From an uncultured Saprospiraceae bacterium (GTDB taxonomy: Bacteria; Bacteroidota; Bacteroidia; Chitinophagales; Saprospiraceae): a DNA stretch of 45,296 bases. Shown piece after piece: positions 16,042 through 25,442 of this stretch. Below the pieces are notes generated by a model that worked only from the letters and a program-made list of their open reading frames with translations, made no database searches and had not been told where the DNA came from. The stretch covers positions 1 through 45,296 of the forward strand of contig CALDYY010000017.1 in assembly GCA_937944245.1 (NCBI GenBank), given 5' to 3'. Position numbers and translations under genes: made by a program. How positions within the stretch are numbered: position 1 is the stretch's first letter; the number at the start of each line of letters is the position of its first letter.

Positions 16042-18432
16042 CTATTCATATGCTATGTGCAGCACATCGTCGAAATAATCGGCAAAATGTACATTGATTC
16101 CTTTCTTTATGTAATCAGGTAGTGCTTCAAAATCTCTTTTATTGTCAATCGGTAAAATCAGGTTGCTGATACCTACTCTCCTAGCAGCAATCGTTTTTTC
16201 GCGCACACCACCTATGGGCAATACTTTACCAGTGAGAGTTAGTTCTCCTGTCATGGCTAAATTGTTGGGAACAGGTTTTTGCATTGCTAAAGAGTATAAC
16301 GCCAACGCCATTGTAATGCCTGCCGAAGGACCATCTTTAGGAGTAGCCCCTGCTGGAACATGTAAGTGAATCGAATTTTTCTTAAAAAAATCTAACTCAG
16401 GATATTGAACGCCCACTTTCCCTCTGACAAAACTGTATGCAATCTCAGAAGATTCCTGCATAATATCCCCTAACTGCCCTGTTCGCTTAAAGGTAACATT
16501 TTCCGAAGGAATATTTTTAGCTTCAATGTATAAGGTAGCTCCGCCCATTGAAGTATAAGCCAAGCCCAGTGCCACACCGACTACATTTTGATTGTAAAGC
16601 AATTCCGTACTAAAAATGGGTTTACCTAAAAACTGCTCTATTTCTTGAGCCGTTATTTCAAAGCCTGTAAATTTTCCCTCTGCCATTTTCAAATTCACCT
16701 TGCGAATGATTTTACGAATCTGCTTTTCCAGATTTCTTACCCCTGCTTCTCTAGCGTATTTATCCACTATCAAAGCTATTGCCTCTTCTGAAAATGTAAT
16801 ATCCTCTCTTTGAAAACCATGCTCTTCGAGTTGTTTAGGCACAAGGTAACGCTTTGCAATTTCCACCTTTTCCTCAGCAATGTATCCAGAAAGTTGAATA
16901 ACTTCCATTCTATCCAGTAATGGCGCAGGTATAGTGTCTAACTGATTAGCAGTAGTGATGAATAGGACGTTAGATAAATCAAAAGCAAGGTCTAAATAAT
17001 GATCTAAAAAAGTGCTATTCTGTTCAGGATCAAGCACTTCTAAAAGTGCAGAAGCAGGATCACCTCTAAAACCAGTCCCAATTTTATCAATTTCATCAAG
17101 CATAATTACAGGGTTGGCTACTTCTAAACGCTTCAAGGCTTGAATTAATTTACCCGGCATAGCACCAATGTAAGTACGGCGATGTCCTTTTATTTCTGCT
17201 TCATCACGCATACCACCTACCGAAAACCGAAAGAATTTTCTACCCAACGCATCGGCAATAGATTTGCCAATTGAAGTTTTTCCTACACCCGGAGGACCTA
17301 CTAAGCAAATAATTGAACCTGCTATTTTACCGCGCTTGATGACACTAGCTAAGAATTCCAAAATATTGTCTTTCACATCTTCCAAGCCATAATGGTCTTT
17401 GTCTAGCACTTCACGCGCTTTTTTGATGCTCAAAGTATCTTCCGAATATTCATTCCAAGGTAAATCTGCTATTAATTCCAAGTAAGATCGCGTTACGTTG
17501 AACTCTGGGGATTGGATATTGAGTGTTTTGAGTTTTTCAAGTTCTTCTTTCACCACTTTAAGTGCTTCTTCCGTCAAATCTTTGACAGCTAGCTTTTTTT
17601 CTAATTTTTCAACTTCGCTTTCTTTATCTTCCTTTTCAATGCCTAGTTCTTTTTTAATGGCTTTGAGTTGCTCTCGCAGAAAAAACTCTTTTTGCTGATC
17701 AGATACCTTTTCGTTAATTTCATCTTGAATTTTGCGCTGAATTTTCGTCAACTCAAATTCTTCTTTTATCAGTTGAATTAATTTATTGGCGCGTTCACGC
17801 AGACCAAAAGTTTCCAACAACGCCTGCAAATCCTTTGATTCAGAAGTAAGCATATTAGAAATTACATCCATCGTTGAGCCAGGTGCATCGTAGTTAAGCT
17901 GTGCCACCACCATGTTTACCTGTTCTTTAAAAAGTGGATTTAACTTTAATAATTCCTTCAATTCGGAGCTAATTGCCATCATGTAAGCCTTCATGTCCAT
18001 GTCAGGCTTTGTTTTTGGGTCGTAAATAGGCTGTATTTCCCAACGTAATTGAGGTTGAATAAGGGTTTCACTCTTTTTTTTAAACCTAGCTATTCCTTGC
18101 CCAATGACCTGCACTACCTCAGGGGCAATAGGCTGAACGCGATAAATCTGAAATGCAGTACCAACCTCGTAAAGTTCTGATTCAAAAACACGTTCACTGT
18201 TCCATTCCTTTGCATAAACTAAACCTGCAAAGCCGTTTTCTTTTTCCACAATTCTGCGAATAGCATTCAAATTGTCCTTTCCACTAAAGGTCAAAGGAAT
18301 AGTCATGCCTGGGAAGACAGGGCGTTGCATTAAGGGCAAAATAGTTAAGTGCGTAGGCAACAAGTTATCTATGACCTGTAATTCATGGTTACTAAGTAGT
18401 TCGTTATCAAGTATAATATCTTCTGTTGGCAT
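16042..18432 (-). CDS. lon: ATP-dependent protease Lon (endopeptidase La)
   Basis: 796 residues, the usual Lon length. It degrades misfolded and regulatory proteins in the cytoplasm as a hexamer. The N-terminal substrate domain (LPLMQRPVFPGMTIPLTFSG) is followed by a helical region, the AAA+ module (Walker A GPPGVGKTS, Walker B VIMLDEID) and the protease domain with catalytic Ser703 in DGPSAG and Lys746 in REKT. The 43-residue spacing of the Ser-Lys dyad equals that in E. coli Lon (679/722). The start is ATG 18432. Its 3' end shares a hairpin with the convergent T9SS gene. No heat-shock promoter could be identified with confidence. Confidence 0.97.
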   Translation of the reverse strand: MPTEDIILDNELLSNHELQVIDNLLPTHLTILPLMQRPVFPGMTIPLTFSGKDNLNAIRRIVEKENGFAGLVYAKEWNSERVFESELYEVGTAFQIYRVQPIAPEVVQVIGQGIARFKKKSETLIQPQLRWEIQPIYDPKTKPDMDMKAYMMAISSELKELLKLNPLFKEQVNMVVAQLNYDAPGSTMDVISNMLTSESKDLQALLETFGLRERANKLIQLIKEEFELTKIQRKIQDEINEKVSDQQKEFFLREQLKAIKKELGIEKEDKESEVEKLEKKLAVKDLTEEALKVVKEELEKLKTLNIQSPEFNVTRSYLELIADLPWNEYSEDTLSIKKAREVLDKDHYGLEDVKDNILEFLASVIKRGKIAGSIICLVGPPGVGKTSIGKSIADALGRKFFRFSVGGMRDEAEIKGHRRTYIGAMPGKLIQALKRLEVANPVIMLDEIDKIGTGFRGDPASALLEVLDPEQNSTFLDHYLDLAFDLSNVLFITTANQLDTIPAPLLDRMEVIQLSGYIAEEKVEIAKRYLVPKQLEEHGFQREDITFSEEAIALIVDKYAREAGVRNLEKQIRKIIRKVNLKMAEGKFTGFEITAQEIEQFLGKPIFSTELLYNQNVVGVALGLAYTSMGGATLYIEAKNIPSENVTFKRTGQLGDIMQESSEIAYSFVRGKVGVQYPELDFFKKNSIHLHVPAGATPKDGPSAGITMALALYSLAMQKPVPNNLAMTGELTLTGKVLPIGGVREKTIAARRVGISNLILPIDNKRDFEALPDYIKKGINVHFADYFDDVLHIAYE

Positions 18433-18791
18433 AGTTTCTTATGTTATGTTTATGAGTTTGTATAGTCTATAACAACTTTTTTGCCGAAACTACAAAACAA
18501 GCAATTATGGCAGGCTTGAACAAAATAAAGTGAAATTATGTCATGGAGGAAAATTGAACCTAGTTGGCGTTTGCAAAGATTTATTGTTTGCGATAATGCT
18601 TTATCCAGTTGTATGCTTCTTTTATTTTGTTAATAGTTTGTTTAGAAATTTTCTCTAAGCGCAAATTAGTTTTGATGGTTATAACATCACATAAGAAGGA
18701 GAACTTGATGAGCGTTGGTTTTTTAAAGCAACTTGTTTAAAGATAGCCCATTCCATTACTTCTTTGGCATGGACTATCTTATTCTTCTATC
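18433..18791. other. Intergenic region between lon and a lipoprotein gene
   Basis: This 359-bp gap lies upstream of lon and downstream of the lipoprotein gene. A hairpin near 18740-18780 probably ends the lipoprotein transcript. On the minus strand an open stretch at 18581-18736 without ATG reads, at its end, NLRLEKISKQTINKIKEAY and ends KHYRKQ; it may be a gene remnant but no family was recognised. No RNA gene was seen. Confidence 0.45.
18740..18780 (-). terminator. Possible terminator hairpin after the lipoprotein gene
   Basis: AAGATAGCCCAT (18740-18751) pairs with ATGGACTATCTT (18769-18780) with one mismatch, giving an 11 of 12 bp stem just past the stop codon at 18792. The T-run after it on the minus strand is short. 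Confidence 0.45.
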
Positions 18792-19421
18792 CTATCCTTT
18801 TACCAATTTTCTTCCTTCCTCTGTAAAAACTTCTAATTCAGCTAACAACTCTTTGGCTTGTAGCGCAATTTTGTTCAGTTCTTCTACGTTCTGATCAAGT
18901 TTTTGACGAATACTGGAAGCAACCAACACACGGTGAAAATCATTACCTGATTCTAGTACAGAAGTTACTTTTTCAATATTAATGGCTGCTTGCTCGTATG
19001 TTTTTTGCCAACGCTGTTCCAGTTCCTTGTTTTTAGCAAGTTCCTCGTTGCGCAATTTTTCATTGTAAATGCCTGAACTTAATTCTTCCAATTGTGAAAA
19101 GTAATCGGTAGAACTTTTACCTACTTTCTCAAAATCCTCCTTTAATTTTTTGTAGCGACTCTGAATATCGCGCCATTCTTTTTCAAAATCTTTAGAAGCC
19201 TTTTCCAAATTTGGATTTTCAGTTGCTAACTCTTTACCGGCAGTTTCTAAACTAGAAACAACACGCTCCGAGAATCGCTGACGATTTTTCTCAAAGGACT
19301 CTATTGAGGATTTTAGTACGTCCCCATATTTTATGGATTGCTTGGTCGTTTTCCATTTGCAACTGGAAACGCTGAATACAATGATGATAAATAGTGCTAG
19401 TGTGGCAATACGTTTTAACAT
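18792..19421 (-). CDS. Coiled-coil lipoprotein, possibly DUF2959-like
   Basis: 209 residues. The N-terminus MLKRIATLALFIIIVFSVSSC is a lipoprotein signal with cysteine at the lipobox end (VSSC). The rest is almost entirely charged helix in heptad-like spacing (SSIESFEKNRQRFSERVVSS, EKEWRDIQSRYKKLKEDFEK), with no enzyme motif. Length, N-terminal lipidation and helix order recall DUF2959 proteins, but that match is from memory and tentative. It is predicted to be anchored at an envelope membrane facing the periplasm. It lies 90 bp downstream of the endonuclease gene on the same strand and may be co-transcribed with it. Confidence 0.7.
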   Translation of the reverse strand: MLKRIATLALFIIIVFSVSSCKWKTTKQSIKYGDVLKSSIESFEKNRQRFSERVVSSLETAGKELATENPNLEKASKDFEKEWRDIQSRYKKLKEDFEKVGKSSTDYFSQLEELSSGIYNEKLRNEELAKNKELEQRWQKTYEQAAINIEKVTSVLESGNDFHRVLVASSIRQKLDQNVEELNKIALQAKELLAELEVFTEEGRKLVKG

Positions 19422-19511
19422 AGTTTGTTGATTTATAGACTATTGAAATTCAACCTGAAAGAAAACAGGATTTTACGTTATTTTATCTTAGACACCTCTT
19501 TCAGCAAAAAG

Positions 19512-20405
19512 TTACACTGGACCATCATCTACTTTATCTTCCAAAATAGCTTGCACAAAAATAGGTAATTCTGAAAGAAGGTCATAACCCGTTGCATTTT
19601 CGATTTCATTAACTGTAACGCGGTACTCATGCCAAGGACGAAAATCCATTTCTTCATTTTTCATAATTACAGCAATTACGCGGGTACTAGCATCAATTCT
19701 TTGCACATCATTATCCCCTTCAGGTAAAACCACCACCACCTTCCAAACAAATTTAGGCACAGTAATCCGACCATTTCTACCAATAGCATCGCGTTCGCCA
19801 TTTGAACCAATTCCACCAACGCCAAAACTGCCCATGATAATGTACAACTCATTACCTTTGAATGCTAAACTACGAGAAAAATCTTCAAGTGCTTTCCAAG
19901 GTCCTCTATTTTGTTTGGGTGCTTGTGGAAAAATATTGGTTAGTAAGAAAGTAGCCTCATTGTCAGTAAGTGAGCGAGTACGGTCAGCAGAAGGACAGTT
20001 GTGTCCTCTATCAAAGCCTGAGCCAGTATAATCAGAAGTCGTAACCCTGTTCCACTCTACTGGAATGGCAATATCGGTGATGAAAGTCTCATTGCGCGAA
20101 GCAGAGCCAATCCACGAGCGGTCTAAATGCCAGCTTACCCAGTTGGGAATACCTTTTTCATTGTTAAACGATAAGGTATATTGAGGGCGGTCAATCAAAT
20201 AATTATTTGGACTTAAAAAACTAGCTTGTGCATTGGAAGGATTGCCCAAACTAAGCCCAGTGTTGGACTTACCATCTTCAATCTTAACCACTTCATCATC
20301 AAACAATCCACAACTGGAAAACAAGATAGTTATACTGAAAACTGCTGCTCGCAGAAAAGATGAAGACGGAATAGATTTCGAGTAAAGTATTAATAAAAAT
20401 TTCAT
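19512..20405 (-). CDS. DNA/RNA non-specific endonuclease, lipoprotein type
   Basis: 297 residues. The signal region ends in a lipobox-like FSSC at about residues 29-32, so the protein is probably exported and lipid-anchored. The nuclease core contains DRGHNCPSADRT, the DRGH motif of the NUC/EndoA superfamily, with His135 as general base, and NIFPQAPKQNRGPWKALED, whose asparagine normally binds the catalytic magnesium. Such enzymes cleave single- and double-stranded DNA and RNA; an envelope location suggests scavenging or defence against extracellular nucleic acid. A good promoter lies 40 bp upstream on the same strand. Confidence 0.9.
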   Translation of the reverse strand: MKFLLILYSKSIPSSSFLRAAVFSITILFSSCGLFDDEVVKIEDGKSNTGLSLGNPSNAQASFLSPNNYLIDRPQYTLSFNNEKGIPNWVSWHLDRSWIGSASRNETFITDIAIPVEWNRVTTSDYTGSGFDRGHNCPSADRTRSLTDNEATFLLTNIFPQAPKQNRGPWKALEDFSRSLAFKGNELYIIMGSFGVGGIGSNGERDAIGRNGRITVPKFVWKVVVVLPEGDNDVQRIDASTRVIAVIMKNEEMDFRPWHEYRVTVNEIENATGYDLLSELPIFVQAILEDKVDDGPV

Positions 20406-20444
20406 AATGATTTAATGTTTATATCGTATCAAAAAAACACTCGT

Positions 20445-20473
20445 CAAAGTTACATCAAAAAAGCATATCTCAA
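20445..20473 (-). promoter_or_regulatory. Bacteroidota-type promoter for the endonuclease gene
   Basis: Reading the minus strand: TTG (20473-20471), an 18-bp spacer, then TAACTTTG (20452-20445). This matches TTG-N18-TAnnTTTG and lies 40 bp before the ATG at 20405. Confidence 0.65.
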
Positions 20474-20642
20474 GATAAATGCAAGCGTCAAAGTATTAAT
20501 TGGTATCCTAATATACGCTCAAAAACATAATAAAAACAAATACTTTCAAAAAAAAATGAAAATAAATTTAATTACGGACAACTTGATTTATGATACACTT
20601 GTTAGAGTTTGGAACATTACATCAGTGTTAATTCTGTGATTT

Positions 20643-21785
20643 ATGCGAATAGATGATTTATTAGGAAGGGCTTTAAATTTGGAGTTTCTGAGTGCAGAGG
20701 AAGGCGTTTTCTTGTTTGAGCAAGCCACTACGGCAGAGCTAATGTACGTGGGCAATAAATTGCGACAGCACCATGTGCCTGGCAATATTGTGACTTGGAT
20801 TATTGACCGAAATAGCAATACGACCAACGTTTGCATTGCTAATTGCAAGTTCTGTAACTTTTATCGCCGACCGGGACATGAAGAAGCTTATGTTACAAGT
20901 ATAGAAGAATATAAGCAAAAAATAGAAGAAACTTTTGAATTTGGCGGTGAACAATTGCTCCTTCAAGGAGGACATCACCCAGATTTAGGATTAAGTTTTT
21001 ACGTTGATTTGTTTAGTAAACTCAAGGAGTTATATCCAAACTTAAAATTGCATGCACTCGGTCCACCAGAAATTGCACACATTACAAAACTAGAAAAATC
21101 TACACACTATGAAGTGCTAAAAGCCTTGAAAGAAGCAGGTTTGGACTCACTGCCTGGTGCAGGTGCTGAGATTTTAAGCGATAGAGTACGCCGTTTGATT
21201 TCCAAAGGAAAATGTGGTGGACAGGAATGGCTAGATGTCATGCGCGCTGCACATCAGTTGGGTTTGACGACTTCTGCCACTATGATGTTTGGGCATATAG
21301 AAACTAACTTAGAGCGCATGGAGCATTTTGTAGGACTGCGACAAGTACAGTCTGAAAAACCAGCAGATGCCAAAGGTTTTCTAGCATTTATCCCTTGGCC
21401 CTTCCAAGACTATGACACCATTCTGCGCAATTTGAAGCGCGCTAGAAATAATTCCACAGGAGATGAATATGTGCGCATGATTGCAATAAGTAGAATTATG
21501 TTGCCTAATGTTGTCAATATTCAATCTTCTTGGTTAACAGTAGGTAAAAAAGTAGCGCAAATCACACTTCATGCTGGTGCTAACGATTTTGGTAGCATTA
21601 TGATTGAAGAAAATGTGGTTTCAGCAGCAGGTGCGCGTTTCCGTTTCACTGCTGATGGTATTCAAAAAGCCATTCAAGAAGCAGGGTTCATTCCGCAACT
21701 GCGCAATCAGCAATATGAATTTAGAACATTGCCTGAAAACATTAAGCAGCAACAACTTGATACTGCTACTATGCTAGTAGATTAA
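20643..21785 (+). CDS. mqnC: Cyclic dehypoxanthinyl futalosine synthase (radical SAM)
   Basis: 380 residues. The radical SAM cluster motif is CIANCKFC (Cys64, Cys68, Cys71), followed by GGEQLLLQGGHHPDLG, LHALGPPEIAHI and GLDSLPGAGAEILSDRVR, all characteristic of the MqnC/MqnE group. MqnC cyclises dehypoxanthine futalosine in the alternative (futalosine) pathway to menaquinone. MqnE has a closely similar core, but the opening LLGRALNLEFLSAEEGVFLF and the NTTNVCIANCKFCNFYRRPG context favour MqnC. No other mqn gene is in the window, as is common for this scattered pathway. It ends ahead of a 15-bp hairpin. Confidence 0.92.
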   Translation: MRIDDLLGRALNLEFLSAEEGVFLFEQATTAELMYVGNKLRQHHVPGNIVTWIIDRNSNTTNVCIANCKFCNFYRRPGHEEAYVTSIEEYKQKIEETFEFGGEQLLLQGGHHPDLGLSFYVDLFSKLKELYPNLKLHALGPPEIAHITKLEKSTHYEVLKALKEAGLDSLPGAGAEILSDRVRRLISKGKCGGQEWLDVMRAAHQLGLTTSATMMFGHIETNLERMEHFVGLRQVQSEKPADAKGFLAFIPWPFQDYDTILRNLKRARNNSTGDEYVRMIAISRIMLPNVVNIQSSWLTVGKKVAQITLHAGANDFGSIMIEENVVSAAGARFRFTADGIQKAIQEAGFIPQLRNQQYEFRTLPENIKQQQLDTATMLVD

Positions 21786-21817
21786 GTGCTGTAAATAGCT
21801 AACATTTCAACTTTTCA

Positions 21818-21860
21818 AGAAAATAGTGCTACGAGTAATAAATCAGTAGCACTATTTTCT
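21818..21860 (+). terminator. Hairpin after mqnC, overlapping the next promoter
   Basis: AGAAAATAGTGCTAC (21818-21832) pairs perfectly with GTAGCACTATTTTCT (21846-21860), a 15-bp stem with a 13-nt loop, about 30 bp after the mqnC stop. Confidence 0.6.
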
Positions 21861-21867
21861 ACTTTTG
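21860..21867 (+). promoter_or_regulatory. Probable -7 element for the purine nucleoside phosphorylase gene
   Basis: TACTTTTG fits TAnnTTTG and begins at the last base of the preceding hairpin, 14 bp before the ATG at 21882. A clear -33 TTG is not present. Confidence 0.4.
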
Positions 21868-21881
21868 CAGTAAAAAAGCTT

Positions 21882-22703
21882 ATGTCTCTATTTCAGCAAA
21901 TTAATGAAACCCTTAATTCTATTCATACTAAAACTGATTTCCAACCAGAAATTGGCATTATTCTAGGTACTGGTTTAGGTGATTTAGCTAACGAAATAGA
22001 ACAAGTAAAAGTCATTGATTACAAAGTTTTACCTCATTTTCCTGTTTCTACGGTGGAAAGCCATAAAGGACAATTAGTATTTGGGTACTTGGCAGGTCGA
22101 AAAGTGGTTGCTATGTCGGGTAGATTTCACTACTATGAAGGGTATTCTATGCAACAAGTAACCTTTCCTGTGCGAGTGTTGAAATATCTTGGCATTCAAC
22201 ATTTAATTATTTCCAATGCCGTAGGCAGTACCAATCCTAATTATGAAGCTGGGGATATTGTTTTTGTGAAAGACCACATCAATTTTCATGTGGAAAATCC
22301 TTTGCGTGGCGAAAATGATGAGCGCATCGGTCCTCGCTTTCCCGATATGATGTTTACCTACGATAGAAAGCTAAATGCTCGTGCATTAGCGATTGCAGCG
22401 TCGCATAACATTCGCGCCCACGAGGGGATTTATTTTGGTTGGCAAGGTCCAAATTTAGAAACACCAGCAGAGTATAAATTTATTCATTTGCTAGGTGCTG
22501 ATATGGTAGGAATGTCCACTATTCCAGAAGTTTTAGTTGCGAAACATATGGATTTGCCCGTTTTTGTACTTTCCGTGGTGTCTAATAAATGTTTTCCTAT
22601 TGAGGAATTAACCCCAACCACTTTGGAAGAAGTAATTGCAGTAGTGCAAGAAACCGCTCCTAAAATGGGTTTGATTGTCAAGCAGTTACTTCAAGAACTT
22701 TAG
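21882..22703 (+). CDS. punA: Purine-nucleoside phosphorylase (trimeric PNP family)
   Basis: 273 residues, normal for the trimeric class. It splits inosine/guanosine with phosphate into base and ribose-1-phosphate for purine salvage. Visible motifs are the phosphate loop GIILGTGLGDLANEI, VESHKGQLVFG, SGRFHYYEGYSMQQVTFPVR, SNAVGSTNP and the base-site region GADMVGMSTIPEVLVAKHM. The C-terminal coding end overlaps the convergent galK end by 4 bp (22700-22703), so both share termination signals or interfere with each other. Confidence 0.95.
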   Translation: MSLFQQINETLNSIHTKTDFQPEIGIILGTGLGDLANEIEQVKVIDYKVLPHFPVSTVESHKGQLVFGYLAGRKVVAMSGRFHYYEGYSMQQVTFPVRVLKYLGIQHLIISNAVGSTNPNYEAGDIVFVKDHINFHVENPLRGENDERIGPRFPDMMFTYDRKLNARALAIAASHNIRAHEGIYFGWQGPNLETPAEYKFIHLLGADMVGMSTIPEVLVAKHMDLPVFVLSVVSNKCFPIEELTPTTLEEVIAVVQETAPKMGLIVKQLLQEL

Positions 22704-23884
22704 ACTTTAAACAGCGGATGAATGTGCACTCCATCCACAAGTTTAAACTCATATACTTCTGGTATAATGCTGGTGGCAAGATAATAGCTTTCGATAATTT
22801 TATCCAAGATATGGTCTTTACTGGATGTTTTTATCAAGTTGATGGTACAACCACCAAAACCACCACCTACCATACGCGCGCCTAGCACTTCGTGAAAAGG
22901 CTTTGTTAAATCCACCAGTAAATCAAGTTCTGGAATACTTACCTCATAGTCATGCTGCAACCCATAATGCGATTGATAAAGGTATTGCCCTACTGTGGCA
23001 AGCCGATTCTGTAGTAAGGCAGCAATGGTATAATGCACTCTTTGATTTTCTTCTAATACGTATTTAGCTCTTTTATAGTCTATTGCATCAAGTTGATTTT
23101 CAAATTGACGCAGTAAGGTAAAGTCAACATTGCGCAAACTATTCACTTGAGGATGAACTGCTTTAATAGTGCCTACAGCACGCTCACAAGATTGTCGCCG
23201 CTCGTTATAACTTGAATCAGCTGCTAAAGAATGCTTAACTTTAGAATCAATTAAAACCAAACTATATTCACTTAAATGCAATGGGACATAACTAGAATGA
23301 TTGGTCTGACAATCCAGTAAAATTAAATGGTTTGCTTTGCCATGCAAGGAGGCATAAGGGTCCATAATACCGCAATTCAAACCTACTCTATGTTCTGCTG
23401 CCTGAGCAATGAGTGCCATTTCTAAGCGAGAAATAGAAAGTTGATTAAAATATGCCAAACCAAAAATAAAGCCACTACATAAAGCTGCCGAAGAAGAAAG
23501 TCCTGCACCCGTGGGGATGTCGCCATGTAATACCCCGTGAACTCCCATAATATGATGTCCTCTTGCCTGCATTTCCAAGACTACTGCTTCTAAATATTTC
23601 GCCCAAAAGGGCAGTTCCTCGGGTTGTTTTTCCAAATCTTGTTGTTGAAGCGAAATAGTAACTGTTTGGTCAAAGTGAGGAGAATAAAGGGTCATTTCTT
23701 GCTGACGGTCATTTTTGCCCAGCACAAAATACATATACCTATCAATAGCTGCTGGCAGCACCCAACCATTGTTATAGTCAGTGTGTTCCCCAATTAAATT
23801 GATTCTTCCCGGTGCTTGAATAAGAACGTATTGCTCTCCAAAGTATTGCAAGTAACGTTGCACTAGAGATTGTAGTATAGTCAT
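22700..23884 (-). CDS. galK: Galactokinase
   Basis: 394 residues. It phosphorylates galactose to galactose-1-phosphate, the first committed step of the Leloir pathway. GHMP-kinase motifs are complete: the galactokinase signature APGRINLIGEHTDYNNGWVL, the ATP loop GDIPTGAGLSSSAALCSGF and the C-terminal GARMVGGGFGGCTINLI. No galT, galM or galE lies next to it. It overlaps the convergent PNP gene by 4 bp and starts 63 bp upstream of the biotin carboxylase stop, on the same strand as that operon, so readthrough from the operon is possible. Confidence 0.96.
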   Translation of the reverse strand: MTILQSLVQRYLQYFGEQYVLIQAPGRINLIGEHTDYNNGWVLPAAIDRYMYFVLGKNDRQQEMTLYSPHFDQTVTISLQQQDLEKQPEELPFWAKYLEAVVLEMQARGHHIMGVHGVLHGDIPTGAGLSSSAALCSGFIFGLAYFNQLSISRLEMALIAQAAEHRVGLNCGIMDPYASLHGKANHLILLDCQTNHSSYVPLHLSEYSLVLIDSKVKHSLAADSSYNERRQSCERAVGTIKAVHPQVNSLRNVDFTLLRQFENQLDAIDYKRAKYVLEENQRVHYTIAALLQNRLATVGQYLYQSHYGLQHDYEVSIPELDLLVDLTKPFHEVLGARMVGGGFGGCTINLIKTSSKDHILDKIIESYYLATSIIPEVYEFKLVDGVHIHPLFKV

Positions 23885-23947
23885 TTTTGTTTTTTCTATT
23901 CCCTAATCACAAATAAACAGTAAAACTTACAAACGGGCATAAAATTT

Positions 23948-25420
23948 TTACCCTCGCTTCGTTTTCCACCCGCTACCATTAGTAATAGGAACTTGCAAAC
24001 GTTCTTCTTCTTGCAAGTAAGCATTTAAAGCAGCTAGTGCGGCAATCTGGCTTTCCGCTTGCTGTGCTGCTTTTATAGCATCAGGGGCGTAATGTATTTT
24101 CACAAAATGCGTATCAAACTTACCTTTTATGAAGGCATCGTGTTCCATCACAAATTTTCCGAAAGGCAGAGTCGTAGCAACTCCCTGAATAGCATATTGT
24201 TGAATGGCTTCTTTCATTTTTTGAATGGCAGCCATACGATTTTTACCGTAAGTGATAAGTTTAGCAATCATTGGGTCGTAATAAATAGGAATATCCATAC
24301 CTTGCTCGTAGCCATCATCTACTCTAATTCCTTCACCTGATGGTTTTTGATAGTAGTCAAGTTTGCCCACATTTGGCAAAAAATCATTCAAAGGGTCTTC
24401 TGCATACACCCTTAATTCCATGGCATGACCTTGAATAGATAAATCTTTTTGTTGAAAAGGCAAAACTTCGCCTCTGGCAATATTGATTTGTTGTTCCACG
24501 AGGTCAATACCTGTAATGAGTTCTGTTACAGGATGTTCCACTTGTAGGCGTGTGTTCATTTCTAGGAAATAAAAATTGAGTCGCTCGTCAATCAAGAACT
24601 CTACTGTGCCAGCACCTACGTAATCGCAAGCCTGCGCCACTTTCACAGCGGCTGCGCCCATGGCGGTACGCACTTCAGGCGTTAGCACTGCTGAGGGAGC
24701 TTCTTCCACCACTTTTTGATGCCGACGCTGAATACTACATTCTCGTTCAAATAAGTGAACTACATTACCGTGCGTATCTGCAAGTACCTGAATTTCAATA
24801 TGTCGAGGGGAGGAAATGTATTTTTCGATAAACACTGAGCCATCGCCAAAGGCGTTCACAGCTTCGCTAATAGCTCGACTCATTTGCGCTTCAAAGTCAG
24901 CTTCGCGTTCGACAATGCGCATTCCTTTGCCACCACCACCCGCAGAGGCTTTGATGAGAATAGGATAGCCAATTTGAGCAGCGACCTCCTTTGCTTTTGG
25001 AATATCAGTAATGGCTTCTTCCACACCTGGCACCATAGGAATATTGTATTTCTTGACCGCTTCCTTTGCTGCTAATTTACTACCCATCACCTGTATAGCA
25101 TGTGGTCGAGGACCTATAAAAGTAATGCCCGCATCCTCAACTCTTTGCGCAAAAACAGCATTTTCACTCAAAAATCCATAGCCCGGATGAATGCCATCCG
25201 CTTTGGTTTGAAGGGCGGCATCAACAATGCGCTCCATTTTGAGGTAAGATTCTGAAGAAGGCGCTGCGCCAATGGCGACCGCTTCATCTGCAAAGCGTAC
25301 ATGAGGCGCATTTCGGTCTATTTCTGAATAAACAGCGACGGTACGAATGCCCATTTTTCTGGCAGTGCGCATGATGCGCAAAGCAATTTCTCCTCTATTA
25401 GCAACAAGTATCTTTTTCAT
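23948..25420 (-). CDS. Biotin carboxylase subunit of acyl-CoA (probably propionyl-CoA) carboxylase
   Basis: 490 residues, about 40 longer than E. coli AccC at the C-terminus. It uses ATP and bicarbonate to carboxylate biotin on a carrier protein. The N-terminus KKILVANRGEIALRIMRTAR, ATP-grasp loop KASAGGGGKGMRIV, the region FIEKYISSPRHIEIQVL, and the catalytic EMNTRLQVEHPVTELITG are all present. It is the last gene of a three-gene operon with a biotin carrier protein and a methylmalonyl-CoA mutase small subunit, which suggests propionyl-CoA rather than acetyl-CoA carboxylase. No carboxyltransferase subunit is in the window, so a role in acetyl-CoA carboxylase cannot be excluded. Confidence 0.92.
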   Translation of the reverse strand: MKKILVANRGEIALRIMRTARKMGIRTVAVYSEIDRNAPHVRFADEAVAIGAAPSSESYLKMERIVDAALQTKADGIHPGYGFLSENAVFAQRVEDAGITFIGPRPHAIQVMGSKLAAKEAVKKYNIPMVPGVEEAITDIPKAKEVAAQIGYPILIKASAGGGGKGMRIVEREADFEAQMSRAISEAVNAFGDGSVFIEKYISSPRHIEIQVLADTHGNVVHLFERECSIQRRHQKVVEEAPSAVLTPEVRTAMGAAAVKVAQACDYVGAGTVEFLIDERLNFYFLEMNTRLQVEHPVTELITGIDLVEQQINIARGEVLPFQQKDLSIQGHAMELRVYAEDPLNDFLPNVGKLDYYQKPSGEGIRVDDGYEQGMDIPIYYDPMIAKLITYGKNRMAAIQKMKEAIQQYAIQGVATTLPFGKFVMEHDAFIKGKFDTHFVKIHYAPDAIKAAQQAESQIAALAALNAYLQEEERLQVPITNGSGWKTKRG

Positions 25421-25442
25421 ATTTTATAGATAAATTCAATTT

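Noticed and set aside
20415-20639. Plus-strand frame of 74 codons before mqnC
   Set aside because: Very AT-rich, Lys/Ile/Asn-biased translation with no recognisable domain, and it overlaps the endonuclease promoter; most likely chance.
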